Source: Oscillospiraceae bacterium (GTDB lineage Bacteria > Bacillota > Clostridia > UBA1381 > UMGS1253). From it: a stretch of 64,000 bases of DNA. Position 1 is the first letter of the stretch, and every line of letters begins with the position of its first letter. The DNA is taken from positions 19,455-83,454 of the forward strand of contig SVKA01000004.1 of the NCBI GenBank assembly GCA_015068725.1. Reading direction: 5' to 3'. A program made the translations under genes and the position numbers. The notes beneath the pieces are model-generated. The model was given only the letters and a program-made list of their open reading frames with translations. It had not been told where the DNA came from and did no database searches. Positions 8,132 through 18,108 of this stretch are shown here, piece by piece.

Positions 8132-9130
8132 ATGGCTTTATTTGAAAGTTATGAAAGAAGAATTGACCATATAAACGAAGTTTTGAAAGAAAACGGCATT
8201 TCCTCTATCGAGGAGGCAAGAAAAATCTGTGAAGATAAGGGCATAGACGTATACAACCTTGTAAAAGGTATTCAGCCAATATGCTTTGAGAACGCATGCT
8301 GGGCATACATCGTAGGTGCCGCAATCGCAATTAAAAGAGGCGTTACAAACGCTGCTGATGCTGCTGCTGTTATCGGCGAAGGCTTGCAGGCTTTCTGCAT
8401 AAAGGGTTCTGTTGCTGACGACAGAAAGGTTGGTCTTGGACATGGTAACCTTGCTTCGATGCTTTTGAAGGAAGAAACAAAGTGCTTTGCTTTCCTTGCA
8501 GGACATGAGTCTTTTGCTGCTGCTGAAGGTGCAATCGGTATTGCAAAGTCAGCTAACAAGGTTCGTAAAGAGCCTTTAAAGGTTATCCTCAACGGTCTTG
8601 GCAAAGATGCTGCACAGATTATTTCAAGAATCAACGGTTTTACATTTGTTGAAACAGATTTTGATTATTACACAGGCGAGCTTAAGATTGTAAGCACAAA
8701 GGCTTATTCAAACGGCGAGCGTGCTGCTGTAAATTGTTACGGCGCAAACGACGTTCGTGAAGGCGTTGCAATCATGCATCACGAGTCAGTTGACGTATCA
8801 ATTACAGGTAACTCAACAAACCCGACACGTTTCCAGCATCCTGTTGCAGGTACTTATAAGAAAGAGTGCCACGAAATCGGCAAAAAGTACTTCTCAGTTG
8901 CATCGGGCGGCGGTACAGGAAGAACACTCCATCCTGATAACATGGCTGCAGGTCCTGCTTCCTATGGTATGACAGATACAATGGGAAGAATGCACTCAGA
9001 CGCTCAGTTTGCAGGTTCTTCATCAGTTCCGGCTCACGTTGAAATGATGGGACTTATCGGTATGGGTAATAACCCAATGGTAGGTGCTACTGTTGCAGTT
9101 GCAGTTGCTATTGAAGAAGCAAGCAAATAA
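8132..9130 (+). CDS. GGGtGRT protein
   Basis: A 332-residue protein of a family named for its motif, seen here as ASGGGTGRTLHPDNMA near residue 255. It has an AGGAGG ribosome site and ATG start. Other conserved-looking parts are GLGHGNLASMLLKEETKCFAFLAG and MGRMHSDAQFAGSSSVPAHVEMMGLIGMGNNPMVGA. There are no transmembrane segments or signal peptide, so it should be cytoplasmic. The family occurs mainly in anaerobes next to a NifU-like protein, as here, and has no assigned activity that I know of. Codon use rich in GTT/GCT/CTT resembles that of gap and the MsmX-like gene, suggesting high expression. Confidence 0.88.
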   Translation: MALFESYERRIDHINEVLKENGISSIEEARKICEDKGIDVYNLVKGIQPICFENACWAYIVGAAIAIKRGVTNAADAAAVIGEGLQAFCIKGSVADDRKVGLGHGNLASMLLKEETKCFAFLAGHESFAAAEGAIGIAKSANKVRKEPLKVILNGLGKDAAQIISRINGFTFVETDFDYYTGELKIVSTKAYSNGERAAVNCYGANDVREGVAIMHHESVDVSITGNSTNPTRFQHPVAGTYKKECHEIGKKYFSVASGGGTGRTLHPDNMAAGPASYGMTDTMGRMHSDAQFAGSSSVPAHVEMMGLIGMGNNPMVGATVAVAVAIEEASK

Positions 9131-9150
9131 TTGAATAACGTATAAATGAA

Positions 9151-9182
9151 AACAGGCACATCAATTTGATGTGTCTGTTTTT
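9151..9182 (+). terminator. Terminator of the GGGtGRT operon
   Basis: AACAGGCACATCA (9151-9163) pairs with TGATGTGTCTGTT (9167-9179), one G-U, loop of 3, with a TTTTT tract ending at 9182. Confidence 0.88.
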
Positions 9183-9217
9183 GTGTGAGTATTTGAGTAT
9201 TATTCAAACAAAAAACA

Positions 9218-9246
9218 TTTACATATATGTCAATTTGTGATATACT
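9218..9246 (+). promoter_or_regulatory. SigA-type promoter of nagA
   Basis: TTTACA (9218-9223), 17-bp spacer, TATACT (9241-9246), 42 bases before the nagA start. Confidence 0.75.
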
Positions 9247-9287
9247 ACCTAAGATGTGTATTTATATTAATGTTAGAAGGTGTTTTT

Positions 9288-10451
9288 ATGATAACAAGAA
9301 TTAAAAATGCAAAACTGATATTGCCCGATAAAATTGATGAAAACTCATTTTTGTATTATGAGAATAGTATTATCAGTGCGATAACGGATAAAGAACTTTC
9401 GTATGACAATGAAATCGATGCAAATGGATGCTATGTATCACCGGGCTTTATTGATATTCACACTCACGGTGGCGGCGGATACGATTTTATGGACGGCGGC
9501 ACAGATGCGATTGTCAACGGCGTGGCTATGCATTTAAAGCATGGAACAACGTCAATTCTTCCTACATCGCTTGCGTGCTCAAATGACGTGCTTTTGGAGT
9601 TTTTAAAGGATTTAAAGACAGTTGTTGACAACGGACTTTGCCTATCCAATATTGTTGGTGCACACCTTGAAGGACCGTATTTCTCACATGCTCAAAGCGG
9701 TGCACAAAACCCCGATTACATAATAGCGCCAAAGCCTGATGAATATGAGTATATTATAAAAAATTATGGCTCTCTTATTAAGCGTTGGAGCTTTGCACCT
9801 GAGCTTGAGGGCAGTGAGCGTTTTTGCAAAATACTTGTAGAAAACGGAATTTTGCCTTCCATTGGACACAGCGATGCAACGTATGACGAGCTTTTGCCAG
9901 CTTATGAAGCGGGCGTGCGTATGGTAACGCATCTTTATTCGGGAATGTCAACGATAGTAAGAAAGGGCGGTTTCAGACAACTTGGTGTTATTGAGAGTAC
10001 ATACCTTCTTGACGATATGAATGCAGAGATAATTGCTGATGGCTGTCATCTGCCTGCGCCACTTTTGAAGCTTATCGTTAAACAGCTTGGCACAGATAAT
10101 ATTTGTCTTGTTACAGATTCTATGCGCGGAGCGGGTATGCCCGACGGTGAGTCACTTCTCGGAAGAAAGGCAGAGGGGATGCCTTGTGTTATAGAGGACG
10201 GTGTAGCAAAGCTTATGGACCGCTCGGCTTTTGCGGGAAGCGTTGCTACGGCAGACAGACTTGTTCGTACAATGGTGCAAAAAGCAGGCATTGACGTAGC
10301 TGAGGCAGTAAAAATGATAACCATAAATCCGGCAAAAATACTTGGTCTTGACAATCGCGGACGTCTCTATGAAGGATGCGTAGCTGATATCGTTATTTTT
10401 GATGATGATATTAATATCAAGTGTGTTATAGCGCAGGGAAAGACTGTTTGA
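9288..10451 (+). CDS. nagA: N-acetylglucosamine-6-phosphate deacetylase
   Basis: A 387-residue amidohydrolase that removes acetate from GlcNAc-6-P, feeding amino-sugar catabolism and cell-wall recycling. Metal site HTHGGGGYDFMDG is present near residue 58, followed by HLEGPYF, GHSDAT, and the catalytic Asp in VTDSMRGAGMPDG. The usual HLFNAM motif is altered to HLYSGMS, a modest departure. The start is ATG 9288 after AGAAGGTG; an upstream extension would overlap the promoter. nagB is not adjacent; the gene appears monocistronic. Confidence 0.92.
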   Translation: MITRIKNAKLILPDKIDENSFLYYENSIISAITDKELSYDNEIDANGCYVSPGFIDIHTHGGGGYDFMDGGTDAIVNGVAMHLKHGTTSILPTSLACSNDVLLEFLKDLKTVVDNGLCLSNIVGAHLEGPYFSHAQSGAQNPDYIIAPKPDEYEYIIKNYGSLIKRWSFAPELEGSERFCKILVENGILPSIGHSDATYDELLPAYEAGVRMVTHLYSGMSTIVRKGGFRQLGVIESTYLLDDMNAEIIADGCHLPAPLLKLIVKQLGTDNICLVTDSMRGAGMPDGESLLGRKAEGMPCVIEDGVAKLMDRSAFAGSVATADRLVRTMVQKAGIDVAEAVKMITINPAKILGLDNRGRLYEGCVADIVIFDDDINIKCVIAQGKTV

Positions 10452-10497
10452 TTTTTGTTGTTTAATGTAATAATTAGTAATATTTTTCTTATTACTA

Positions 10498-10525
10498 TTG
10501 ACTTTTTTGGTATTTTTGATAAACT
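10498..10525 (+). promoter_or_regulatory. Probable promoter of glyS
   Basis: TTGACT (10498-10503), 16-bp spacer, TAAACT (10520-10525). No T-box leader is seen between it and glyS. Confidence 0.5.
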
Positions 10526-10626
10526 ATAAGTTAGTGGAAAATTGGTTTATATATGATTATGCAGTTTTTTACGAAGGTCAAAAGCTAATATAGTTACTGA
10601 CCGATAAAATACGGAGGTAGATTTGA

Positions 10627-12018
10627 TTGAAGAACACAGAAAAAACAATGGAGAAAATAGTTGCGCTGTGTAAGAGCAGAGGTTTTGTATATCCCGGCTC
10701 GGAAATATACGGCGGACTTGCAAACTCATGGGACTATGGCCCGCTTGGTGTTGAGTTTAAAAACAACGTAAAGCGTGCATGGTGGAAAAAATTTATACAG
10801 GAGTCACCTTATAACGTAGGACTTGATGCGGCAATTATTATGAACCCGCGTGCGTGGGTTGCATCGGGCCACGTTGGTGGATTTTCAGATCCTTTGATGG
10901 ACTGTAAGGAATGTAAAGCGCGTTTTCGTGCAGACCAGCTTATTGAGGATTTCATGAAATCTAAAGGCGAGGTTATAAGCGTTGATGGCTGGAGCAACGA
11001 AAAGATGCTCGAGTTTATAAAGGAAAATAATGTCGTTTGCCCCGAATGTGGTAAAGCGAATTTCACAGATATCCGTAAGTTTAACCTTATGTTCAAGACA
11101 TTCCAGGGTGTTACAGAGGATGCTCAGTCAGAGCTTTATCTTCGTCCTGAAACAGCACAGGGTATTTTTGTAAACTTCAAAAATGTGCAGCGTACATCGA
11201 GAAAGAAGATACCTTTTGGTATAGGTCAGGTTGGTAAATCGTTCCGTAACGAGATTACACCCGGAAACTTCGTGTTCAGAACACGCGAGTTTGAACAGAT
11301 GGAGCTTGAATTCTTCTGCAAGCCCGGTACGGACCTTGAGTGGTTTGCATATTGGAAAAAGTATTGCATGGACTTTTTACTTTCGCTTGGTCTTCGCGAA
11401 GAAAATGTTCGTTTCCGTGACCATGAAAAAGAAGAGCTTTCGCACTATTCAAATGCTACAACAGATATCGAGTTTGTGTTCCCGTTTGGCTGGGGCGAGC
11501 TTTGGGGCATAGCTGACAGAACAGATTTTGACTTAAAGCAGCACGCAGAGCACTCGGGTGAGTCTATGGAATACCTTGACCCGACAACAAACGAAAAGTA
11601 TGTGCCATATTGCGTTGAGCCGTCACTTGGCGCAGACAGAGTTGCACTTGCATTTTTGGTTGATGCATATGATGAGGAGCAGCTTGAAGGCGATGATGTA
11701 AGAGTTGTACTTCACTTGCATCCGGCGCTTGCACCGATTAAGGCAGCAATTTTGCCGCTTTCAAAGAAGCTTTCTGACGATGCGACAAAGATTTTTGAAA
11801 CACTTTCGAAGAAGTATCGTGTAGAGTTTGACGAAACAGGTTCAATTGGTAAGCGTTATCGCAGACAGGACGAAATCGGAACTCCGTTTTGTATCACATA
11901 CGACTTTGACTCGCAGCAGGATGGTTGCGTAACAGTGCGTGAGCGTGATAGCATGGAGCAGATTCGTATGCCGATTACTGAACTTGAGAGTTATTTGGAA
12001 GAAAAGCTTGCATTTTAA
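10627..12018 (+). CDS. glyS: Glycine--tRNA ligase, homodimeric type
   Basis: A 463-residue class II synthetase of the single-chain alpha2 kind (archaeal/eukaryal and Bacillus-like), not GlyQ+GlyS. The opening [21 protein letters not shown] and [13 protein letters not shown] are diagnostic. A Cys pair set (CKECKAR and CPECGK) lies in the insertion, [14 protein letters not shown] and [23 protein letters not shown] form the motif 2 region, and an anticodon-binding domain closes the protein. Start TTG 10627 is eight bases after GGAGGT; an in-frame ATG at 10648 is possible. Confidence 0.95.
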   Translation: MKNTEKTMEKIVALCKSRGFVYPGSEIYGGLANSWDYGPLGVEFKNNVKRAWWKKFIQESPYNVGLDAAIIMNPRAWVASGHVGGFSDPLMDCKECKARFRADQLIEDFMKSKGEVISVDGWSNEKMLEFIKENNVVCPECGKANFTDIRKFNLMFKTFQGVTEDAQSELYLRPETAQGIFVNFKNVQRTSRKKIPFGIGQVGKSFRNEITPGNFVFRTREFEQMELEFFCKPGTDLEWFAYWKKYCMDFLLSLGLREENVRFRDHEKEELSHYSNATTDIEFVFPFGWGELWGIADRTDFDLKQHAEHSGESMEYLDPTTNEKYVPYCVEPSLGADRVALAFLVDAYDEEQLEGDDVRVVLHLHPALAPIKAAILPLSKKLSDDATKIFETLSKKYRVEFDETGSIGKRYRRQDEIGTPFCITYDFDSQQDGCVTVRERDSMEQIRMPITELESYLEEKLAF

Positions 12019-12090
12019 TAAGCTTAAACATTCGATTATATTTTAAAGAAATTAATATATAATAATCATCTTTAAGGAGGAAAATTACCA

Positions 12091-13362
12091 ATGAAGGCAA
12101 AAAGTATAACTTTCTTAGTATTGACCTTGATTTTGGTTGTGGCGATAACTTTTCTTTCGCTCTTTGGCCTCAATCTATTTGGAAAACAATACTATACAGG
12201 TATTTTACAGGAGGGTGGACTTAACCAGGGTATCGACCTTGCGGGTGGTTCCACAATCACATTTGAGGCTGACAAAATTGATGTAACACAAGAGGAAATG
12301 GATTCTGTTGAGGCTGTTATGCGTGCGCGTCTTGCGGGCGAAGGCTATACAGAGGCAAGAGTCAGCAGAAACCAGTCAACACCTAATAGAATTCGCGTTG
12401 AAATTCCATCAGTTACAAACACAGACGATGCTATTAAGCTTCTCGGCTCAACTGCTAAATTAAGCTTTGCTGATGCTGATGGCAACATCGTTATGGATGG
12501 CGCAGATGTTAAGAGCGCGGCGTATAAGTTCGGACAGATAAGCGAAACAGGCGGTTCGGTTCACTATGTAGAGCTTAATTTGAACGACACAGGTGTAGAG
12601 AAATTTTCGGATGCAACAGCAAACGCTGTGGCTATGACGTCGGAAGGTAAGAACTATATAGCAATTATGATAGATGATACTATCATATCTGCACCTTCTG
12701 TAAATGAGCAGATTACAACAGATACATGCGTTATCTCGGGTTCATTTGATCAGGCAAGTGCATCGATGCTTGCAAACCAGATTAAATCAGGTCAGCTCCC
12801 TGTTTCTTTAACAGCAATTGAGAGTAGCACAGTAGGTGCAGAGCTTGGTGAAAATGCACTTTCAACAAGTCTTTGGGCATCACTTATCGGAATTATCCTT
12901 GTTATGATATTTATGCTTATCTTCTATCGTTTGCCGGGTCTTGTAGCAGATATTGCTCTTCTTGGTTATATCGGTGTAATGTGCTTTATTATAGGTGCAT
13001 TCAAGATTAATCTAAGCCTTTCAGGTATTGCAGGTATTGTTTTGTCAATCGGTATGGCGGTAGATGCTAACGTAATTATATTTGAAAGAATTAAAGAAGA
13101 AATTAAGAGCGGAAAAACAATTCGTGCATCTGTTGATGCAGGCTTCCACAGAGCGCTAAGCGCTATTATGGACGGTAACATTACAACGCTTATAGCTACT
13201 GTTGTACTTTGGCTCTCGGGCGTAGCTACTGTTCAGGGCTTTGCAGTAACTTTGTTTATCGGTGTTGTATTGTCAATGCTTTCAGCAATCACACTTACGA
13301 AGTTCTTGTTAAAGCAGATTGTTGGTCTTAATGTAAAGAACACAAAGCTTTATGGTGCGTAA
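12091..13362 (+). CDS. secD: Protein translocase subunit SecD
   Basis: A 423-residue membrane protein that assists late steps of SecYEG export using the proton/sodium gradient. It has one N-terminal helix, then the D1 motif as LNQGIDLAGGSTITFE near residue 45, a moderate periplasmic-side domain, and five C-terminal helices with the D4-like GMAVDANVIIFERIKEE and D6-like HRALSAIMDGNITTLIA. It has an AAGGAGG ribosome site and is 17 bases upstream of secF. The compact extracytoplasmic domain is normal for Firmicutes. Confidence 0.95.
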   Translation: MKAKSITFLVLTLILVVAITFLSLFGLNLFGKQYYTGILQEGGLNQGIDLAGGSTITFEADKIDVTQEEMDSVEAVMRARLAGEGYTEARVSRNQSTPNRIRVEIPSVTNTDDAIKLLGSTAKLSFADADGNIVMDGADVKSAAYKFGQISETGGSVHYVELNLNDTGVEKFSDATANAVAMTSEGKNYIAIMIDDTIISAPSVNEQITTDTCVISGSFDQASASMLANQIKSGQLPVSLTAIESSTVGAELGENALSTSLWASLIGIILVMIFMLIFYRLPGLVADIALLGYIGVMCFIIGAFKINLSLSGIAGIVLSIGMAVDANVIIFERIKEEIKSGKTIRASVDAGFHRALSAIMDGNITTLIATVVLWLSGVATVQGFAVTLFIGVVLSMLSAITLTKFLLKQIVGLNVKNTKLYGA

Positions 13363-13379
13363 GAAAGGGAGGAATTAAA

Positions 13380-14288
13380 ATGTTTAGCGTTACAAAAAAT
13401 AAGGTATGGCTGTTGTTACTCCCTATTGTACTCATTATTGCAGGTATAATCGGGCTTTTGGTAAATGGCGGCTTTAAACAGGATATTGACTTTGCAGGCG
13501 GAACATCAATGCAGATTGATATCGGCAGAACACTTAGTGGCAGCGAGCGTGAAGAACTTTCAAAGGTATACTCAGATGCAGCAAAACTTGAGGTTAAGCC
13601 TATTGTACAAACTACAGGTCAGGCATTTGACCAGGTAATTGTTAAGTCGACAACACTTAACGAGGAGCAAAAAAATCTTGCTTTTGAGGCTGTAAAAAAC
13701 AAGTTCTCACTTGCTGATGATGCGCTTTTGAGCACATCAAGTCAGAGTGCAAGCTATGGTAATGAGATGAAGAGAAATACACTTTTGTATTCACTTATTG
13801 CTGCAATTTTGATGCTTATATATATTGCAATACGTTTTGAGTGGAAAAAGGGTATTATGGCGGTTGCAGCTCTTGCAATAAACATTCTTGTTATGCTTTC
13901 TGTATATGCAATATGCAAGATTCCGCTTTCAACAACATTTATCGCAGCTATTTTGACAGTTTTGGGTTATTCAATTAATGATACAATCGTTATCTTTGAC
14001 AGAATAAGAGAAAATACAAAACGTTCAAAGAAAGAATCTGCAACCCAGATTACTGAAAAGAGTATCTGGCAGAGTATGACTCGTACAATCAATACTTCTA
14101 TCACAACTCTTGTTACTATCGTAATTCTCTACTTTATGGGTGCAACTGCACTTAAAGACTTTGCGCTTCCGATTATAATCGGTGTTATATGCGGTTCTTA
14201 TACATCAATCTTTGTTGCAAGTCCGTGGTGGGCTGCTTGGAGCGATGTAAATTACAAAGCACCAAAGCAGAAAAAAGCTAAGGCATAA
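13380..14288 (+). CDS. secF: Protein translocase subunit SecF
   Basis: A 302-residue partner of SecD. The N-terminal helix is followed by QDIDFAGGTSMQID (D1), and the C-terminal five-helix bundle contains LGYSINDTIVIFDRIREN and SMTRTINTSITTLVT, the SecF counterparts of the SecD motifs. It has its own ribosome site (GGGAGG) and is last in the operon, followed by a strong terminator shared with the convergent aroA. Confidence 0.95.
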   Translation: MFSVTKNKVWLLLLPIVLIIAGIIGLLVNGGFKQDIDFAGGTSMQIDIGRTLSGSEREELSKVYSDAAKLEVKPIVQTTGQAFDQVIVKSTTLNEEQKNLAFEAVKNKFSLADDALLSTSSQSASYGNEMKRNTLLYSLIAAILMLIYIAIRFEWKKGIMAVAALAINILVMLSVYAICKIPLSTTFIAAILTVLGYSINDTIVIFDRIRENTKRSKKESATQITEKSIWQSMTRTINTSITTLVTIVILYFMGATALKDFALPIIIGVICGSYTSIFVASPWWAAWSDVNYKAPKQKKAKA

Positions 14289-14302
14289 TAAAAGGGCATA
14301 AT

Positions 14303-14336
14303 AAAAAGGCTTTTGAGAAATCAAAAGCCTTTTTTT
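14303..14336. terminator. Bidirectional terminator between secF and aroA
   Basis: Stem 14303-14316 with 14321-14334, GAAA loop, flanked by A-run on the left and T-run on the right, so it can stop both converging transcripts. Confidence 0.93.
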
Positions 14337-14348
14337 GTTATTACGGAT

Positions 14349-15614
14349 TTATTTATCAAGAGATGACAAAACCTCAAAGAAATTCGGGAAAGAAATGTCA
14401 ACGACGTGTGGGTTTTCGATTGTGCTTTCACCTTTTGCGGCAAGTGCTAAAACTGCCATACTCATTGCCATTCTGTGGTCGTTGTATGTTAAAAAGTCTG
14501 CACCGCGCACTTCGTTTTTGCCATTTATAATCATTCCGTCATCCGTGGCGGTTATATCAACGCCGGCGCGTTTTAGCTCGCACACAACGGCATCTAATCT
14601 GTTTGATTCTTTTACCTTTAACTCTGTTGCATCTTTTATAATCGTGGTTCCGCTTGCAAATGCCGCAGCTACGGCAATTATAGGTATTTCATCTATAAGA
14701 CGGCCTATGATATCGCCTTCTATTGTGCATGCGTGAAGCGGAGCAGAGGATATTGTCATATCGCAGACCTTTTCAAAACCGAAATAACGCTCGTTTTCAA
14801 GCTTTATATCAGCGCCCATTTGCAAAAGAATATCCAATATGCCACTGCGTGTTTCGTTTATTCCTACATTCAGTAGCGTGATTTGAGAATTTGGCACGAT
14901 TGATGCTGCCACCATAAAAAATGCGGCAGACGATATATCGGCAGGAACTGTTATATCCTGCGCGTGCAGGTTTTCGGTGGGCAGTATAGTTATTGTATTA
15001 TTTGATGTAGTTATATTGGCGCCCATATGCGAAAGCATAAGCTCGGTGTGGTTGCGGCTTTGCTGTGGCTGGATAATTGTTGTTTCACTGTCTGCGTACA
15101 TAGCGGCAAGAATTATTGATGATTTAAGCTGCGCAGAAGCGACGGGGAGTGTATATGAAATTCCGTGAAGCTTTCTGCCTTTGATATACAGAGGACAAAA
15201 ATCGCTGCTTATATCTGCGCCCATAAGGCTAAGTGGCTCTCTTATGCGTTTCATCGGACGCTTTCTGATTGAAAAATCTCCATCTATTACAGAGTCAAAT
15301 TCCTGAGCGGACAAAATTCCCGCCAAAAGACGTGTTGTTGTGCCCGAGTTTCCTGTATAAAGTGTTTTTGATGGCGCTGAAAGTGAGTGCATACCTTTGC
15401 CGTTTACCGTAACAGTTGTATCGTTTATATCGATGCAAATCCCCATTTTTGCGAAGCAGTCAATTGTGGAAAGACAGTCGGCGCCGTTTAAAAAGCCCGT
15501 GATGCTTGTTTTTCCGTTTGCAAGTGCACCAAGCATAACTGCTCTGTGCGATATTGATTTGTCGCCCGGAACAACAATCTCTCCGCGAAGCCTTGAGGAT
15601 GGTTTGATTATCAT
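14349..15614 (-). CDS. aroA: 3-phosphoshikimate 1-carboxyvinyltransferase (EPSP synthase)
   Basis: A 421-residue enzyme joining shikimate-3-P and PEP in the sixth shikimate step. The N-terminal PGDKSISHRAVMLGALANG carries the substrate Lys/Ser/Arg, NSGTTTRLLAG is the PEP-binding loop, and the C-terminal YNDHRMAMSMAVLAL holds the conserved Asp-His-Arg. Start ATG follows AAGGACT. It is separated from the aroE-aroK-aroQ cluster at 48-50 kb in this window. Confidence 0.95.
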   Translation of the reverse strand: MIIKPSSRLRGEIVVPGDKSISHRAVMLGALANGKTSITGFLNGADCLSTIDCFAKMGICIDINDTTVTVNGKGMHSLSAPSKTLYTGNSGTTTRLLAGILSAQEFDSVIDGDFSIRKRPMKRIREPLSLMGADISSDFCPLYIKGRKLHGISYTLPVASAQLKSSIILAAMYADSETTIIQPQQSRNHTELMLSHMGANITTSNNTITILPTENLHAQDITVPADISSAAFFMVAASIVPNSQITLLNVGINETRSGILDILLQMGADIKLENERYFGFEKVCDMTISSAPLHACTIEGDIIGRLIDEIPIIAVAAAFASGTTIIKDATELKVKESNRLDAVVCELKRAGVDITATDDGMIINGKNEVRGADFLTYNDHRMAMSMAVLALAAKGESTIENPHVVDISFPNFFEVLSSLDK

Positions 15615-15963
15615 AAAAATCAGTCCTTGTCATAGAAAATATTGTGAAAAATTAAATATTAATTTTGATGATTTATACTTTACAATATTATACATTAAAA
15701 AGATAAAAAAGTAAACATATACCTTATAAAACACCAATATTATATTTAATGGTCGGTACATAAACGCAGAAAACATTTATATATACAATAGCGACAAATA
15801 AGTATTTTTATGTATAAATTGCACATAAAAAAATGTTAATATTGTTTATATTTTAGGTAGGAAAAACAAAAATAACATAGAATATTGCATATTATAGGGA
15901 GAAAATAGCTTTCTGAATATATAATTCGGGAGTATAATAAATAAAACTCGGGAGGTAGTTAAC
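15615..15963. other. AT-rich divergent intergenic region
   Basis: About 350 bases without a gene between aroA (minus) and the EF-G paralogue (plus). It holds TATAAT at 15933-15938 with a poor -35 (TTTCTG, 17-bp spacing), and GGGAGGT before the start at 15964. I see no hairpin with a U-tract and no recognisable riboswitch. Confidence 0.6.
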
Positions 15964-18024
15964 ATGGGAAATTTTAAACCGGAAAAAATCAGAAACATTT
16001 GCTTTGCAGGTCATGGCAGATCGGGAAAGACGACTCTGTGTGAGGCTATGCTTTACTACAGTGGTGGTATTGACCGTTTTGGAAGCGTTGCAGACGGAAC
16101 ATCAGTAATGGATTATGACCCTGAGGAGATAAAGCGTAATTTTTCGATAAGCACGACGGTTGCGCCGGTAGAATATAAAGATTGCAAAATTAACCTTATC
16201 GACACACCCGGATATTTTGATTTTGTCGGCGGTGTATGTGAAGGTATGCGCGGAGCCGATAGCGTTGTTATAACAGTAAGCGGCAAGTCGGGCGTAGGCG
16301 TTGGCACTGAAAACGTGTTCAGAAGCGCAGTAAAGGCGAAAAAGCCTATCGCCATGTTTATTACAAAGCTTGAAAATGAACATTCCGATTATGATGGAAT
16401 TTTAGAACAGATAAAAAGTCGTTTTGGTTCGGCGGTTGTGCCGTTTACCATTCCGATTATAGAGGATAAAAAGGTAATGGGCTTTGTGGATGTAATTTCT
16501 CAGAAGGCATATACCTATGATGGCTTTAAATGCACAGAAACTGCAATGCCCGCCGATATGGCCGATAAGATTTCGGATGCGAGAAATGTATTGTTTGAGC
16601 AGATTGCTGAAACTGATGAAGCTCTTATGGAAAAGTTTTTTGACGGCGAAGAATTCAGCGAACAGGAAATTTTTGACGGAATCAAGAATGGACTCAAAGA
16701 GAGCATAATTGTTCCTGTGTTTGCGGGCGAGCTTTCAAAGGGTGCGGGCGTGAGCTTGTTTATGGATGCGCTTATTTCGTATATGCCATCACCTGTGGAT
16801 GTTGATGCAGTACTTGCTACAAACACAAAAACTGAGGATATAGTTGAGCTTAGTGCAAGTGAAGACGGCGATGTTGTTGCATGTGTATTTAAAACAGTAG
16901 CAGACCCATACGTTGGCAAGCTTTCGATTTTCCGTGTTATATCGGGCGTTATGAAGAGTGATTCGACTCTTTACAATCCTACAAAGGACATAAGCGAGAA
17001 AATCGGACGTCTTTATACAATCAAAGGTAAAAAACAGGTAGAAACAGACAGCGTTGTTGCAGGTGATATCGGTGCGGTAACAAAGCTTGCGGGCACTACA
17101 ACCGGCGATACGCTTTGCAAGCCCGGTCTTAATATAGCGCTTGAAGCTATTGATTATCCGGCGCCTGTTATTTCGCTTGCTGTGCTTCCCGTTGCAAAGG
17201 GCGATGAGGAAAAGATACACGCGGGACTTGTAAAGCTTAGAGAGGAAGACCCCACATTTAAGGTTTCAAATAACCACGAAACTCACCAGATGATTATAGA
17301 AGGTCAGGGTGAGCAGCATATAGATGTTATCGTGAGCAAGCTCAAGACAAAATACGGCGTAAGCGTAAAGCTTGAGGAGCCGATTGTGCCATATCGAGAG
17401 GCAATCAAGGGACGTGCAAAGGTTGAAGGAAAGCACAAGAAGCAATCGGGCGGACATGGACAGTACGGTCACGTTGTAATTGAGTTTGAGCCGGGTAGTC
17501 AGGATGGACTTGAATTTGCAGAAAATGTCTTTGGCGGCAGCGTTCCGAAAAACTATTTCCCTGCTGTTGAAAAGGGACTTCGTGATTGTATGGAGCATGG
17601 TGTTTTGGCAGGTTATCCGGTAGTGAGTCTTAAGGCTACACTGCTTGATGGCTCATACCATCCGGTTGACTCGTCGGAAATGGCGTTCAAGGTTGCGGCG
17701 GGACTTGCATTTAAGACAGGTCTTGCACAGGCAAATCCGATACTTCTTGAGCCTATCGGTTATCTGAAAGTAAGTATTCCGGAAAATATGATGGGCGATA
17801 TAATCGGCGATATCAACAAGCGCCGTGGCCGCATACTTGGAATGGGCAGCGGAGAGGTTGAGGCAGAGGTTCCTGTTGCAGAAATGTTTAAATATGCAAC
17901 TGATTTGCGTTCGATGACACAGGGCAAGGGAAGCTTCTCATTTGATTTTGTTCGCTATGAAGAAGCACCGAAGAATGTTGTTGATAAAGTTATTATGGAC
18001 GCAAAAGCCAAACAAAGTGAGTGA
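15964..18024 (+). CDS. EF-G paralogue (elongation factor G-like translational GTPase)
   Basis: A 686-residue five-domain translational GTPase. G1 is AGHGRSGKTTL (about residues 14-24) and the EF-G domain IV core appears as KKQSGGHGQYGHVVIEFEPG. Key GTPase motifs are divergent: the canonical DxPGH is DTPGY, so the GTPase-activating His is Tyr, and the canonical NKxD is TKLE. These mark an EF-G paralogue of the kind found beside housekeeping EF-G in many Clostridia, rather than FusA itself. The gene stands alone with no rpsL/rpsG/tuf neighbours. Its precise role in translation is unknown. Confidence 0.85.
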   Translation: MGNFKPEKIRNICFAGHGRSGKTTLCEAMLYYSGGIDRFGSVADGTSVMDYDPEEIKRNFSISTTVAPVEYKDCKINLIDTPGYFDFVGGVCEGMRGADSVVITVSGKSGVGVGTENVFRSAVKAKKPIAMFITKLENEHSDYDGILEQIKSRFGSAVVPFTIPIIEDKKVMGFVDVISQKAYTYDGFKCTETAMPADMADKISDARNVLFEQIAETDEALMEKFFDGEEFSEQEIFDGIKNGLKESIIVPVFAGELSKGAGVSLFMDALISYMPSPVDVDAVLATNTKTEDIVELSASEDGDVVACVFKTVADPYVGKLSIFRVISGVMKSDSTLYNPTKDISEKIGRLYTIKGKKQVETDSVVAGDIGAVTKLAGTTTGDTLCKPGLNIALEAIDYPAPVISLAVLPVAKGDEEKIHAGLVKLREEDPTFKVSNNHETHQMIIEGQGEQHIDVIVSKLKTKYGVSVKLEEPIVPYREAIKGRAKVEGKHKKQSGGHGQYGHVVIEFEPGSQDGLEFAENVFGGSVPKNYFPAVEKGLRDCMEHGVLAGYPVVSLKATLLDGSYHPVDSSEMAFKVAAGLAFKTGLAQANPILLEPIGYLKVSIPENMMGDIIGDINKRRGRILGMGSGEVEAEVPVAEMFKYATDLRSMTQGKGSFSFDFVRYEEAPKNVVDKVIMDAKAKQSE

Positions 18025-18079
18025 TTTTGGGTGTTTTTTGGGCAAAAGTAACAAAGATTTTTAACATCAAAAAAATGGG

Positions 18080-18108
18080 TGGGGCGCAGACTATGCGCCC
18101 CATAGCTT
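18080..18108 (+). terminator. Probable terminator after the EF-G paralogue
   Basis: TGGGGCGCA (18080-18088) pairs with TGCGCCCCA (18094-18102), loop of 5; only a weak TTTT follows. Confidence 0.55.

Noticed and set aside
10452..10626. T-box leader before glyS
   Set aside because: No T-box sequence, specifier stem or leader terminator could be found; only a promoter-like pair is visible.
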